A stretch of DNA of 64,000 nucleotides. Source: Pseudomonas sp. S04. Its GTDB lineage: Bacteria > Pseudomonadota > Gammaproteobacteria > Pseudomonadales > Pseudomonadaceae. The translations under genes were made by a program, and so were the position numbers. Where the stretch lies: positions 1,990,001 to 2,054,000 of the forward strand of contig NZ_CP019427.1 of assembly GCF_009834545.1 (NCBI RefSeq). Reading direction: 5' to 3'. Shown piece by piece: positions 43,241-52,274 of the stretch. Every line of letters starts with the position of its first letter. Within the stretch, counting starts at the first letter, position 1. Below the pieces are notes generated by a model that worked only from the letters and a program-made list of their open reading frames with translations, searched no databases and was not told where the DNA came from.

Positions 43241-43434
43241 CGTGTTGACTCCGTGAGTAGGGGGCGGATGCCCTTCTTATGGGTCTATGATTGACATGAA
43301 ATAATTCATTAATCAATACAATGAAAATAAAAATATCAGTTTGGCGCTTTATGTCAGCCAGACGGTCATGGCGCAATGGCTGTGCGGGGCTAGAGTTGCC
43401 TGACTGAACTCCTGCCATCGAAGAGGGCACTGCC
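43241..43434. other. Divergent promoter region
   Basis: This AT-rich gap (ATTCATTAATCAATACAATG around 43302-43321) lies between the ABC operon and the TerB-like gene and should hold both promoters. No operator was assigned. Confidence 0.5.
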
Positions 43435-44172
43435 ATGAATACCAGCGATCTGCTTGAACAATTACTGCGCGCCGGCCAGGGCGCGCAGGGCCAACAGGGC
43501 GGTGGTGCCGCGGGTGGGCAAGGCGGCCTGGGTGACTTGGGCGGGTTGCTGGGTGGTCTGTTGGGCGCCGGTGGTGGTGGCGCCGCTGCTGGTGCCGGCG
43601 GCCTCGGTGGTTTGGGTGGCCTGCTGGGCGGGCTCGGAGGATTGCTGGGTGGCGCGGGGAGCGGCGGCGGTACGACTCAGGGTCGCTCCAGTGGCACCAA
43701 TTATGCCGCGCTGGCGTCCCTGGGGATGATGGCGTTCCAGGCCTATCAAGCCTGGCAACGCAGCCAGGCTTCAGCCCCGCAACAGGTGCCGCAGACTGTT
43801 GACCAGTTGCTTGCCGGCCCGCAAATCGAAGCCCATAGCCATGCCGTGTTGCGGGCACTGATCGCCGCCGCCAAGGCTGACGGGCGTATTGACGACAACG
43901 AGAAACAGATGATCAGCACCGAGATCGGCCGGCACACCGACGACCCCGACCTGCAACAGTGGCTCGATGACGAAGTCGCCAAACCGCTGGACGCCAATGA
44001 CGTCGCGCAATCGGCCGCCGACCCGGCCATCGCCGCGGAAATGTACCTGGCCAGCGTGATGCTGGTCGATCACCAGCAGGATGCCGAGCGCGCCTACCTC
44101 GACGAGTTGGCCGCAGCGTTGAAGCTCGATCCGCAATTGCAGGTGCAACTGGAGAAGCAGGCTGGCGCCTGA
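43435..44172 (+). CDS. TerB/DUF533-family protein with Gly-rich N-terminus
   Basis: A 245-residue protein in two parts. Residues 18-85 are a low-complexity Gly/Leu/Ala region (repeats such as GLGGLLGGLG and GAGGGGAAAGAGG). Residues 120-240 are an acidic helical TerB-like domain (DUF533), with AAAKADGRIDDNEKQMIS and DPAIAAEMYLASVMLVD. E. coli YebE has the same layout. TerB-type domains often contact membranes or bind metal. It appears monocistronic. Function is unknown; tellurite resistance should not be assumed. Confidence 0.85.
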   Translation: MNTSDLLEQLLRAGQGAQGQQGGGAAGGQGGLGDLGGLLGGLLGAGGGGAAAGAGGLGGLGGLLGGLGGLLGGAGSGGGTTQGRSSGTNYAALASLGMMAFQAYQAWQRSQASAPQQVPQTVDQLLAGPQIEAHSHAVLRALIAAAKADGRIDDNEKQMISTEIGRHTDDPDLQQWLDDEVAKPLDANDVAQSAADPAIAAEMYLASVMLVDHQQDAERAYLDELAAALKLDPQLQVQLEKQAGA

Positions 44173-44223
44173 ACACAAGCCCCCTGTAGGAGCGGCCGGG
44201 ATTGAGGCAGGGGGGCTGCACGC

Positions 44224-44264
44224 GTGGTTATAAAGTCAGATCACATTGATATAAGTGGTTATAA
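44224..44264. promoter_or_regulatory. Direct repeat upstream of the TSUP gene
   Basis: GTGGTTATAA occurs at 44224-44233 and again at 44255-44264, 31 bases apart, about three helical turns. It lies 60-100 bases before the TSUP start. An activator bound in tandem, possibly CysB-like given the permease family, is a hypothesis only. Confidence 0.45.
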
Positions 44265-44325
44265 GAAAAATCGCTATGCTGCCTGCCAGTTTTTGCTCGT
44301 CACGCTGGTTCTGTAAGGTATGGCA

Positions 44326-45111
44326 ATGGATTTCGGTAATTTGGGTTTTGTAGTTGCAGGCTTGGTTGTCGGATTTATTGTCGGTATGACCGGTATCGGT
44401 GGCGGCTCGTTGATGACCCCGATTCTGCTGTGGTTCGGTATCAACCCGGCCACCGCCGTCGGCACCGACCTGCTGTACGCGGCGATCACCAAGTCCGGTG
44501 GGGTGCTGGTTCATCAGAAGAACAAGAACATCGACTGGAAAATCACCGGCTGGCTGACCGCAGGCAGTGTGCCGGCCGTGGCCCTGACCCTGCTGTTTCT
44601 CACCTTCTTCAACAACGACGCCCAGGCGACCAACGCGATCATCAAGCAGGCCCTGGGTTTTGTGCTGTTGCTGACCGCGCTGGCGATTTTCTTCAAGAAG
44701 CAGTTGCTGGCCTTCGCCCATAAACACGCGGGCGATCACTATCACCTGAGCGAGCGCAAACTCAATCTGCTGACCATCGGCACCGGGGCGTTGCTCGGGG
44801 TGATGGTGGCGCTGACGTCCATTGGCGCCGGTGCCCTGGGCACTGTGGCGCTATTCCTGCTGTACCCGTTCCTGGCCACCAAACGTTTGGTGGGTACCGA
44901 AATCGCCCACGCCGTGCCCTTGACCCTGGTCGCCGGCCTTGGCCACGCGAGCATGGGCAACATGGACTGGCACCTGCTGGGGTTCCTGCTGATGGGGTCG
45001 CTGCCGGGGATCTACATCGGCAGTCACCTGACCGGCAAAGTCTCCGACGGCGTGCTGCGTCCGTGCCTGGCGGCCATGCTGGTGTTCATCGGCTACAAGC
45101 TGGCGTTCTGA
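44326..45111 (+). CDS. TSUP (TauE/SafE) family membrane permease
   Basis: A 261-residue inner-membrane protein with about eight hydrophobic segments arranged as two related halves. The half motifs are GMTGIGGGSLMTPIL and ALTSIGAGALGTVAL, the signature of TauE/SafE carriers that move sulfite, sulfoacetate or other sulfur compounds. Of two nearby ATGs, 44326 has TAAGG at better spacing; 44320 would add two residues. It converges with the methyltransferase gene. Confidence 0.88.
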   Translation: MDFGNLGFVVAGLVVGFIVGMTGIGGGSLMTPILLWFGINPATAVGTDLLYAAITKSGGVLVHQKNKNIDWKITGWLTAGSVPAVALTLLFLTFFNNDAQATNAIIKQALGFVLLLTALAIFFKKQLLAFAHKHAGDHYHLSERKLNLLTIGTGALLGVMVALTSIGAGALGTVALFLLYPFLATKRLVGTEIAHAVPLTLVAGLGHASMGNMDWHLLGFLLMGSLPGIYIGSHLTGKVSDGVLRPCLAAMLVFIGYKLAF

Positions 45112-45161
45112 CTCAGGGCGCTGGCCGGGCACTGTTGCCGCAGTGCCTGGCCATTCTCCAG

Positions 45162-46208
45162 TTACTTGCGCGCCTCCAGAATCAGGTTGAACGGGGTTTC
45201 CGCCGCGCGGCGGAAGTGTTTGAACCCGGCTTCGCTGAACACGTCCCGCAACCGTGCCTCACCCGCTTGCGCCCCCAGCCCCAGGCCCACTTCCTGGGAC
45301 AGCGAGTTGGGCGTGCAGATGAAGGTCGAGGCGGCGTAGAACAAGCGACCTACCGGGGTGCTGTTCTGGTCCAGTTGATCGCTGGCGTAAGGCTCCACCA
45401 ACAGCACGCTGCCATCGGCCTTGAGCGATCGATAGGCATGCTTGGCTGCGCCCACCGGGTCGCCCATGTCGTGCAGGCAGTCGAAATAGCAGACCAGGTC
45501 GTAGTCGTGGCCCGGGTAGTTTTTGGCGGTGCCCTGGATGAACTGCGCGCGGTCGGCCACGCCGCCTTCTTCGGCGCGTTGGTTGGCGGTGGCGATGGAG
45601 GGGGCGTGGTAGTCGAAGCCAACAAAGGTCGAGGCCGGGAAGGCCTTGGCCATGACCACAGTGGAAGCCCCGTGGCCGCAACCGATATCCGCCACCTTGG
45701 CGCCGGCTTTGAGCTTGTCGACCACGCCTTCCAGGGCGGGCAGCCATTCATCCACCAGGTGGGCGCGGTAGCCGGGTCGGAAGAAGCGTTCGGTGCCACT
45801 GAACATGCATGGGTGGTGATCGCCCCAGGCCAATGCACCGTCGCCGCGCATGGCCGCCAGCAGTTTGTCCTTGTCGTGGTACAGGGCGGCTATTACCCCG
45901 GCACCACCTGCGACATACACCGGGGAGTCCTCGTGGGCGAGCGCCATGGCCTGTTCTTCCGGTAGGCGGAACTGCCCGTCGGCATGCTCCATGTAGCCTG
46001 ATGCCGCATGGGCGCTGAGCCATTCACGCAGCAACCGAGCATTGCAGCCGGTCTTGGTGGACAGTGCCTCGGGGGTCACCGGCAGGCTGTCCGCCATGGC
46101 GCGATACAGGCCCAGCTCTTCGCCGACGATCACATTGGCGAGCATCGCGGCACCGCCCATGTCGGTCACCAGCTTGCCCATGAAGTCCTGCAGTTTGCCT
46201 TCGTCCAT
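45162..46208 (-). CDS. SAM-dependent methyltransferase with N-terminal winged-helix domain
   Basis: A 348-residue class I methyltransferase. Residues 1-95 form a winged-helix/dimerisation region (LLREWLSAHAASGYMEHADG). SAM motif I is VADIGCGHGASTVVMAKAFP at about 179-198. Its layout is close to the mycobacterial Rv2258c-like methyltransferases. The substrate is unknown. The ATG has AGGAGG upstream, an unusually strong ribosome site for this window. It is followed convergently by the TSUP gene. Confidence 0.85.
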   Translation of the reverse strand: MDEGKLQDFMGKLVTDMGGAAMLANVIVGEELGLYRAMADSLPVTPEALSTKTGCNARLLREWLSAHAASGYMEHADGQFRLPEEQAMALAHEDSPVYVAGGAGVIAALYHDKDKLLAAMRGDGALAWGDHHPCMFSGTERFFRPGYRAHLVDEWLPALEGVVDKLKAGAKVADIGCGHGASTVVMAKAFPASTFVGFDYHAPSIATANQRAEEGGVADRAQFIQGTAKNYPGHDYDLVCYFDCLHDMGDPVGAAKHAYRSLKADGSVLLVEPYASDQLDQNSTPVGRLFYAASTFICTPNSLSQEVGLGLGAQAGEARLRDVFSEAGFKHFRRAAETPFNLILEARK

Positions 46209-46729
46209 AACCGCGCCTCCTGAAAAAGGCCACCGCTGAACCAGGCACACCATGCAGCGACAGCAGCCTGTCAGGCGATGGTCGGATGGATGATCGGGAC
46301 GACCGTGGGCGAACTGCCTGCCACGCGAATGCCCGGGCATAGACCATGTCCGGGCGTGTTGGACGCGAAGTCGTCGTCCTGCAGAGTTGTCGCTGTGGGG
46401 CAGGGCCCCACAGGACGCTTACGAAGTGGCCATTGGTTCCAGCGTCATGAGCGTGGTAATGGGCAGGCACGCTGCTGACGGACGCGGATTTGGCTACGTC
46501 CCCCTATTGGGAACACTAACAGTGTAGTACGCGTTGTATGGATGCGCCTGGCCGTTGGTCTTGCCTGGCGCTTTGCACGCTATGCCCGTTTCTTTGAGGT
46601 TGGCGGCCAGTGGCGGATTAACCCTGCTGACCTAAGCTTGGCAACATGGCGATAGAAATTTCCCACATCAAAACTGGATCTTTCGCCTTGATGCGCAATC
46701 ATAAGCGTGAAAATCAAAAGGAGATGCGC
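46209..46729. other. Intergenic region between the methyltransferase and DUF4174 genes
   Basis: About 520 bases with divergent promoters and no supported gene. A small palindrome ACACT-AAC-AGTGT lies at 46513-46525 and may be an operator. No RNA gene was recognised. Confidence 0.5.
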
Positions 46730-47263
46730 ATGCTCATTCGGTCACTGACCCTCGCTACTTTGCTGGCTGTCGCGGGCCCCTTGTTCGCTGCCGACAACGA
46801 CACGCCTCTGGCCCAGGAACGCGGCAAGAGCCGGCCGCTGATTGTCATCGCCCCCAGCAGCATCGACCCAACGCTGGTCAACCTGAAAAAATCCCTCGAC
46901 GACCCGGCCACCAAAAAAGCCTTCCAGGACCGCAGCATGGTGCTCTACACCGTGGTCCAGTTGATGGGCCAGCGCGATGGCAAGGACCTGGATGCGCAAA
47001 CCACCATGGCGTTGATTCGCGAACTGAAACTGGGGGTCAGCGGTGAGACCAAGGTCATTCTGGTGGGCAAGGACGGCGAGAAGAAACTCGAACACCTGGG
47101 CCCGATAGACGCCAAGGCGCTGTTCGAGACCGTCGACCAGTTGCCTGCCGCCGAGAAAGAAGCGGCACCACCGGCACCTGCGGTCGCCGAAACGCCAGCC
47201 AAAGGCACCAAGGCCGCCAAGCCTGCCAAGCCGGCGAAACCACCACAGCCGCTGGATGATTGA
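46730..47263 (+). CDS. DUF4174 domain secreted protein
   Basis: A 177-residue exported protein. The signal peptide MLIRSLTLATLLAVAGPLFA is cleaved before ADND. Residues 30-130 match DUF4174, a thioredoxin-fold-like domain (RPLIVIAPSSIDPTLVNLKK and LGVSGETKVILVGKDGEKKL) without a CxxC motif. The C-terminus is an Ala/Lys/Pro tail (KGTKAAKPAKPAKPPQP). The second of two in-phase ATGs (46730) is six bases after AAGGAG and is preferred. Function is unknown. Confidence 0.82.
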   Translation: MLIRSLTLATLLAVAGPLFAADNDTPLAQERGKSRPLIVIAPSSIDPTLVNLKKSLDDPATKKAFQDRSMVLYTVVQLMGQRDGKDLDAQTTMALIRELKLGVSGETKVILVGKDGEKKLEHLGPIDAKALFETVDQLPAAEKEAAPPAPAVAETPAKGTKAAKPAKPAKPPQPLDD

Positions 47264-47291
47264 AACTCGAGCGGGGGTGCTCCTGCATAGG

Positions 47292-48185
47292 TCATCGACT
47301 TGACCAGGCCACCCCCCACCGCTGCTCCAGGTTCATCGCCAGCACGCTGATCAACACCACCAGCGCTCCCACCATCACCATCAATCCCGGCCGTTCTCCC
47401 AGCAGGGCGGCGGCAATCAACATGGCGGTGGGAGGTGTCAGGTACAGCGCCATGGCGGCGCGGCTGGCCTCGACCTGGCGCAAGACAAAGGCCCAGGCCA
47501 GATAGGCCAGGGCGCTGGGGAACACCCCGAGAATCGTCACCGCCAGGTGAACCTGCGCCGGTGCCCTGGCCACCGCAGCGCCCAGGCCCGGAAGGAACAC
47601 CATCAACAGCAGGGTGCCGGACCATACCGTGTAGCAGACCATGGTCAGGCCGCTGTAACGCTGGCAATGGCGTTTGTGCAGGGCGAAGTACAGGCTCCAG
47701 GACAGCGCGGCCAGCAGGATCAACAGGCCGTGGGGGTCGATGCTGCCCAGGCCGCGATCACCGGCGACCACGATGCCGGCGCCACACATCCCCAGCACCA
47801 CACATCCCCAACGCCAGGCGCTGACGCGGTCGTTGAAGATGAAATGTGCCAGCAGCGCGCTGAACAGCGGAGTTGACTGCGCCAGCACGCTGGCGGCGCC
47901 GGCACTGACCCCGCGTTGACCGAAATTCAGCGCAATGTGGTGCAGGCTCACGGCAAACAATCCCAGCATGAGCAACAGTGGCAGGTCGCGCAGGCGCGGT
48001 AGCTCGATGCCCTTGCAGGCTGCGATCAACGCCATCAACAACGAGGCCACGAGGAACCGCAACAACGCCAGGTGTCCGGGTTCATAGGCGGTCAGGCCGA
48101 TGCGGATGCCGGTCGGCGAGTAACCCCAGCAGACGATCACAAACAGCACGGCCAGGAGAATCTTCAGGGTTGAACGAGTGGGCAT
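47292..48185 (-). CDS. EamA/DMT-family transporter
   Basis: A 297-residue membrane protein with ten predicted helices in two EamA repeats (LLAVLFVIVCWGYSPTGIRI in the first half, LAVTILGVFPSALAYLAWAF in the second). DMT carriers export amino acids or other metabolites. The divergent LysR gene shares its promoter region and probably regulates it, a common export-gene pairing. The substrate is unknown. Confidence 0.9.
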   Translation of the reverse strand: MPTRSTLKILLAVLFVIVCWGYSPTGIRIGLTAYEPGHLALLRFLVASLLMALIAACKGIELPRLRDLPLLLMLGLFAVSLHHIALNFGQRGVSAGAASVLAQSTPLFSALLAHFIFNDRVSAWRWGCVVLGMCGAGIVVAGDRGLGSIDPHGLLILLAALSWSLYFALHKRHCQRYSGLTMVCYTVWSGTLLLMVFLPGLGAAVARAPAQVHLAVTILGVFPSALAYLAWAFVLRQVEASRAAMALYLTPPTAMLIAAALLGERPGLMVMVGALVVLISVLAMNLEQRWGVAWSSR

Positions 48186-48268
48186 CAGGTCGGCCTGCCA
48201 GGTCAGGTGCGCAACGAAGACCGCGACGAGGTGACGGCTTCTGCCCCTTGAGTATTGGAGCCTTACCT

Positions 48269-48306
48269 ATTCACTACAACTGACTTAACATGAGGTGAAT
48301 GTTCAC
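48269..48306. promoter_or_regulatory. Candidate LysR operator between the EamA and lysR genes
   Basis: Half-sites TTCAC (48270-48274), GTGAA (48295-48299) and TTCAC (48302-48306) include the near-palindrome GTGAA-TG-TTCAC. They lie just before the LysR gene start in the divergent promoter region. Confidence 0.35.
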
Positions 48307-48318
48307 TTCTGGTGATGT

Positions 48319-49194
48319 ATGGAGCTGGCGCAGATTCGCATGTTCAAGACGGTTTTCGAGACCGGCAGCATTGCCCGTGCTGCGCAGGTGCTGCATTGCG
48401 TGCCCTCGAACATCACCGCGCGCCTCAAGTCGCTGGAAAGCGAACTGGGCGTCGAGCTGTTTTACCGGGCGGGGCGGGGGTTGCAGATCAGCCCGGCCGG
48501 TGAAATCTTCCTGACCTACGCTGCGCAGATCCTGGCCCTGTCCGAGGAAGCCAAGCGTGCCGTGGATCCCGGAGCGCCGCCGTCCGAGCCGCTGCGCATC
48601 GGCGCGATCGAATCATCGGCCAGCGGCCGCCTGCCCAGGTTGTTGGCCCGATTCCATAGGCGTTATCCGGCGGTCGCCCTGGAGCTGACGACCGGGCCTT
48701 GGGCGCAGTTGCTCGAGGACACGCTCCTGCACAAGCTCGACGGGGTGATTGTGGCGGTCGACGTCGAGCGACCACTGCTCAAGCGCAAGCTCATGTACCG
48801 CGAAGACCTGGTGCTGATCGCGTCGCCGTCTCTGGGACCGTTGCGCGAGGCCGCCGACCTGCGCGGCAAGTCGATCTTCATGTGGCCCTCGGGGTGCCCG
48901 TACCGGGCAACGCTGGAGCGCTGGCTGCTAGGGCAGGGGGAGGCCTTGCCGATCATCAGCATTGCCAGTTACGGCAGCATTGTCGGTTGCGTCAGTGCGG
49001 GGGCCGGCGTGGCGCTGGTGCCCAGGGGGATTTTCGAACAGTACGGACCGGGCGCCGGCTGGGCCAGCTACGAATTCCCGGAGCTGACGGCCATCGACAA
49101 CCTGTTCTATTGGCACGAACACTCCCGGCATCACCCGGCCCGGGAAGCGTTCGTCGCGATGCTGCAGGAAGAGTTTGCGACTGCCCGCTTGTAG
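48319..49194 (+). CDS. LysR-family transcriptional regulator
   Basis: A 291-residue LTTR. The N-terminal winged HTH is MELAQIRMFKTVFETGSIAR, then VPSNITARLKSLESELGVEL. The effector domain runs from about 88 to 290. It is divergent from the EamA transporter gene, with 133 bases between starts, so control of that exporter is the simplest inference. The ligand is unknown. Confidence 0.9.
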   Translation: MELAQIRMFKTVFETGSIARAAQVLHCVPSNITARLKSLESELGVELFYRAGRGLQISPAGEIFLTYAAQILALSEEAKRAVDPGAPPSEPLRIGAIESSASGRLPRLLARFHRRYPAVALELTTGPWAQLLEDTLLHKLDGVIVAVDVERPLLKRKLMYREDLVLIASPSLGPLREAADLRGKSIFMWPSGCPYRATLERWLLGQGEALPIISIASYGSIVGCVSAGAGVALVPRGIFEQYGPGAGWASYEFPELTAIDNLFYWHEHSRHHPAREAFVAMLQEEFATARL

Positions 49195-49515
49195 GTGCGG
49201 GCTTGCCAGCGATGGCGGTATGTCAGGCACCATCGATGTTGAATGGGCCGGCCCCATCGCGGGCAAGCCCGCTCCCACAGTGGTTCTGGGTGTTCGAAGA
49301 TTTTGGGTACGCCCACTCAACCTGTGGGAGCGGGCTTGCCAGCGATGGCGGTATGTCAGGCACCATCGATGTTGAATGGGCCGGCCCCATCGCGGGCAAG
49401 CCCGCTCCCACAGTGGTTCTGGGGTGTTCGAAGATTTTGGGTACGCCCACTCAACCTGGGGGAGCTGGCTTGCCAGCGATAGCGGTGTGTCAGGCTGAAT
49501 GGCCCGCTCCTACAG
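49190..49515. repeat. Tandem array of a REP-containing unit, period about 133 bp
   Basis: GCTTGCCAGCGATGGCGGTATGTCAGGCACC recurs at 49201 and 49334, with a diverged partial third at 49468. Each unit also carries the inverse REP ATCGCGGGCAAGCCCGCTCCCACAG and the linker GTGTTCGAAGATTTTGGGTA. It occupies the gap between the lysR and atoB genes. Confidence 0.92.
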
Positions 49516-49527
49516 TTGCGGGTTGAA

Positions 49528-50709
49528 TCAGTCCCGTTCGATGGCCAATGCCACGCCTTGGCCGCCACCGATGCACAGGGTAGCCAGGCCTTTCTTGGCG
49601 TCGCGCTTGATCATCTCGTGCAGCAACGACACCAGCACGCGGCAGCCCGAGGCGCCGATCGGGTGGCCGAGGGCAATCGCGCCACCGTTGACGTTGACCT
49701 TGCTCGTATCCCACTGCAGCTCTTTGCCAACCGCCAGGGACTGCGCGGCGAACGCTTCGTTGGCTTCGATCAGGTCCAGTTGCGCCAGGTTCCAGCCAGC
49801 CTTGTCCAGGCAGCGGCGGGTGGCCGATACCGGGCCGATGCCCATGATCGCCGGGTCGACACCGGCATTGGCGTAGGCGGCGATCTTCGCCAGTACTGGC
49901 AGGCCCAGTTGTTTGGCTTTTCCAGCGCTCATCAACAGCACGGCAGCGGCGCCGTCGTTGAGCGAAGAGGCGTTGCCGGCGGTGACGCTACCGTCTTTCT
50001 TGAACGCCGGCTTGAGCTTGGCCAGGGAGGCGGCGGTGGTCTCGGCGCGCGGTTGTTCATCGACCGCGAAGGTCAGCGGATCGCCTTTGCGCTGGGGAAT
50101 CAGGATCGGCGTGATCTCGTCGGCAAAACGCCCGGCTTCGATGGCGGCCGTGGCCTTCTGCTGGGAGGCGGCGGCGAAGGCGTCCTGTTCCTCACGGCTG
50201 AGGCTGTACTTGTCCACCAGGTTCTCGGCGGTGATACCCATGTGGTAATCGTTGAACGCATCCCACAGGCCGTCGCTGATCATGCTGTCGACCATCTTCG
50301 CGTGACCCATGCGCAGGCCGGTGCGGGCGGCTGGCAACACATACGGCGCCAGGCTCATGTTTTCCATGCCGCCGGCGATGATCACGTCGGCGTCGCCGCA
50401 GCGGATCGCCTGGGCGCCCAGGTGCAGGGCCTTGAGGCCCGAACCGCAGACTTTGTTCAGGGTCAGCGCCGGCACCGCGTGGGGCAGACCGGCGAGAATC
50501 GAGGCCTGGCGCGCCGGGTTCTGGCCCGAGCCTGCGGTCAGGACCTGGCCGAGGATCACTTCATCCACCTGGTCGGCGGCCAGACCGGTCTGTGCCAGCA
50601 ACTGGCGAATCACCGCAGCACCGAGTTCCGGCGCCGGGATGCTGGCCAGCGAACCCTGGAAGCTGCCGATGGCAGTCCGGGTGGCGGCGACAATCACGAC
50701 TTCTTGCAT
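49528..50709 (-). CDS. atoB: Acetyl-CoA C-acetyltransferase (thiolase)
   Basis: A 393-residue biosynthetic-type thiolase. The acyl-accepting Cys is in [18 protein letters not shown]; the His segment [14 protein letters not shown] and the C-terminal active-site CIGGGQG are intact. It cleaves acetoacetyl-CoA to two acetyl-CoA, completing catabolism begun by the adjacent CoA-transferase. The ATG has GAGGAG upstream. It is the third gene of scoA-scoB-atoB, 20 bases after scoB. Confidence 0.94.
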   Translation of the reverse strand: MQEVVIVAATRTAIGSFQGSLASIPAPELGAAVIRQLLAQTGLAADQVDEVILGQVLTAGSGQNPARQASILAGLPHAVPALTLNKVCGSGLKALHLGAQAIRCGDADVIIAGGMENMSLAPYVLPAARTGLRMGHAKMVDSMISDGLWDAFNDYHMGITAENLVDKYSLSREEQDAFAAASQQKATAAIEAGRFADEITPILIPQRKGDPLTFAVDEQPRAETTAASLAKLKPAFKKDGSVTAGNASSLNDGAAAVLLMSAGKAKQLGLPVLAKIAAYANAGVDPAIMGIGPVSATRRCLDKAGWNLAQLDLIEANEAFAAQSLAVGKELQWDTSKVNVNGGAIALGHPIGASGCRVLVSLLHEMIKRDAKKGLATLCIGGGQGVALAIERD

Positions 50710-50729
50710 CGTATTTCTCCTCAAAGGGT

Positions 50730-51389
50730 TCAGGCGAACTGCATTTCGGGAACGTGTTCGGGAACGATCAGTTTACCGGCAGTCTTGCTGACGATTTCCT
50801 CGACGCTGACCCCCGGTGCGCGTTCCTTGAGGATGAAGGCACCGTTTTCGATTTCCAGGTAGGCCAGGTCAGTCAGGACCCGCTTGATGCAGTTGGCGCC
50901 GGTCAGTGGCAGGCTGCAATGGCTCAGCAGCTTGGACTCACCGTCCTTGGAGGCGTGGGTCATGGTGACGATGATGTTGTCGGCACCGGCTACCAGGTCC
51001 ATTGCGCCGCCCATGCCCTTGACCAGTTTGCCCGGGATCATCCAGGAGGCGATGTTGCCTTGTACGTCGACTTCGAACGCGCCGAGCACGGTCAGGTCGA
51101 TGTGGCCGCCGCGAATCATCGCGAAGGATTCGGCGGAAGAGAAAATCGATGCGCCAATACGCGCGGTCACCGTTTGTTTGCCGGCGTTGATCATGTCGGC
51201 GTCGACCTGATCATCTGTCGGGAAAGCGCCCATGCCGAGCAGGCCGTTTTCCGACTGCAGCATGACTTCCATGCCTTCGGGAATGTAGTTGGCAACCAGG
51301 GTCGGAATACCGATGCCCAGGTTCACGTAGTAGCCGTCCTGCATTTCGCGGGCGACGCGTTGAGCCATTTGTTCGCGGGTAAGAGCCAT
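50730..51389 (-). CDS. scoB: 3-oxoacid CoA-transferase subunit B
   Basis: A 219-residue CoA-transferase beta subunit. The catalytic Glu lies in [11 protein letters not shown], the SENG motif of family I CoA-transferases, and the [20 protein letters not shown] segment is typical. With subunit A it transfers CoA from succinyl-CoA or acetyl-CoA to acetoacetate. GGAG lies eight bases before the ATG. The gap to scoA is 38 bases. Confidence 0.94.
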   Translation of the reverse strand: MALTREQMAQRVAREMQDGYYVNLGIGIPTLVANYIPEGMEVMLQSENGLLGMGAFPTDDQVDADMINAGKQTVTARIGASIFSSAESFAMIRGGHIDLTVLGAFEVDVQGNIASWMIPGKLVKGMGGAMDLVAGADNIIVTMTHASKDGESKLLSHCSLPLTGANCIKRVLTDLAYLEIENGAFILKERAPGVSVEEIVSKTAGKLIVPEHVPEMQFA

Positions 51390-51427
51390 TTTTTATTCTC
51401 CGTTGTTCGTCGGGCTGGGGGCGTGGA

Positions 51428-52126
51428 TCACTTGCGCACGGTGCGCTGTTCGATGCGTTTTTCGAACGTGCCGCAGATCACCCGGTCAACGTAGATGCCA
51501 GGGGTATGGATGTGCGCAGGGTCCAGCTCGCCAGGCTCGACGATCTCTTCGACTTCGACCACGGTGATCTTGCCGGCAGTGGCAGCCAGCGGGTTGAAGT
51601 TCTGGGCGGTGTGGCGATAGACCACGTTGCCGAAGTGGTCGGCTTTCCAGCCTTTGACGATGGCGAAGTCGCCGGTGATGGACTCTTCCATCAGGTACGG
51701 GCGGCCATGGAACTCACGCACTTCCTTGCCTTCGGCCACGGGCGTGCCGACGCCGGTAGCAGTGAAGAATGCAGGGATACCTGCGCCGCCAGCGCGCATT
51801 TTTTCTGCCAGGGTGCCTTGTGGGGTCAGCACCACTTCGATTTCGCCGCTCAGCAGTTGTTTCTCGAACAGGGCGTTTTCACCGACGTAGGACGCCACCA
51901 CCTTGCTGATCTGCCGGTCTTCGAGCAGCACGCCGAGGCCAAAACCGTCGACGCCGCAGTTGTTGGAAACCACGGTCAGGTCGCGCGTGCCCTTGCGTTT
52001 GATCTCGGCAATCAGGTTTTCCGGAATGCCGCACAAGCCGAAGCCGCCAGCGATCACGGTCATGCCGTCTTCAAGGCCGGCGAGGGCCTCTTCATAGGAA
52101 CTCACGCGCTTGTCGAAACCTGCCAT
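51428..52126 (-). CDS. scoA: 3-oxoacid CoA-transferase subunit A
   Basis: A 232-residue alpha subunit with the glycine-rich CoA-binding segment [13 protein letters not shown] near residue 29. It is the first gene of the ketone-body utilisation operon. The ATG at 52126 has AGAGGTGC upstream; a GTG two codons earlier overlaps that site. A divergent LysR gene lies 148 bases away across a clear inverted repeat. AtoDA-type naming is equally possible. Confidence 0.93.
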   Translation of the reverse strand: MAGFDKRVSSYEEALAGLEDGMTVIAGGFGLCGIPENLIAEIKRKGTRDLTVVSNNCGVDGFGLGVLLEDRQISKVVASYVGENALFEKQLLSGEIEVVLTPQGTLAEKMRAGGAGIPAFFTATGVGTPVAEGKEVREFHGRPYLMEESITGDFAIVKGWKADHFGNVVYRHTAQNFNPLAATAGKITVVEVEEIVEPGELDPAHIHTPGIYVDRVICGTFEKRIEQRTVRK

Positions 52127-52219
52127 ATGCACCTCTTTTATTCTTTGTGGGCGGCTGGCTAGCCGTATGGGGTTGAGTGTTGCGCCATCCGATTCATTTG
52201 ATAAGTTGATTTTTAAGGT

Positions 52220-52246
52220 GGATTAATAGATAAAACTCGTTAATCC
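52220..52246. promoter_or_regulatory. LysR-type operator candidate between scoA and its regulator
   Basis: GGATTAA (52220-52226) and TTAATCC (52240-52246) are perfect inverted repeats with a 13-base spacer, 28 bases before the LysR gene and about 94 before scoA. Size and position fit a LysR recognition site. Confidence 0.6.
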
Positions 52247-52274
52247 GTGACGTACTTCATAATAAGGAACGCAG

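Noticed and set aside
43435..44172. Tellurite-resistance function for the TerB-like gene
   Set aside because: No other ter genes are nearby and the YebE-like layout is widespread without tellurite resistance.
46278..46478. A 66-codon plus-strand frame in the 46-kb gap
   Set aside because: It has no ribosome site, no domain and unlikely composition; the region is better explained as divergent promoters.
49175..49568. Repeats in the 49-kb gap considered as a CRISPR array
   Set aside because: Units of about 133 bp contain inverted REPs and near-identical linkers, with no short direct repeats and unique spacers and no cas genes.
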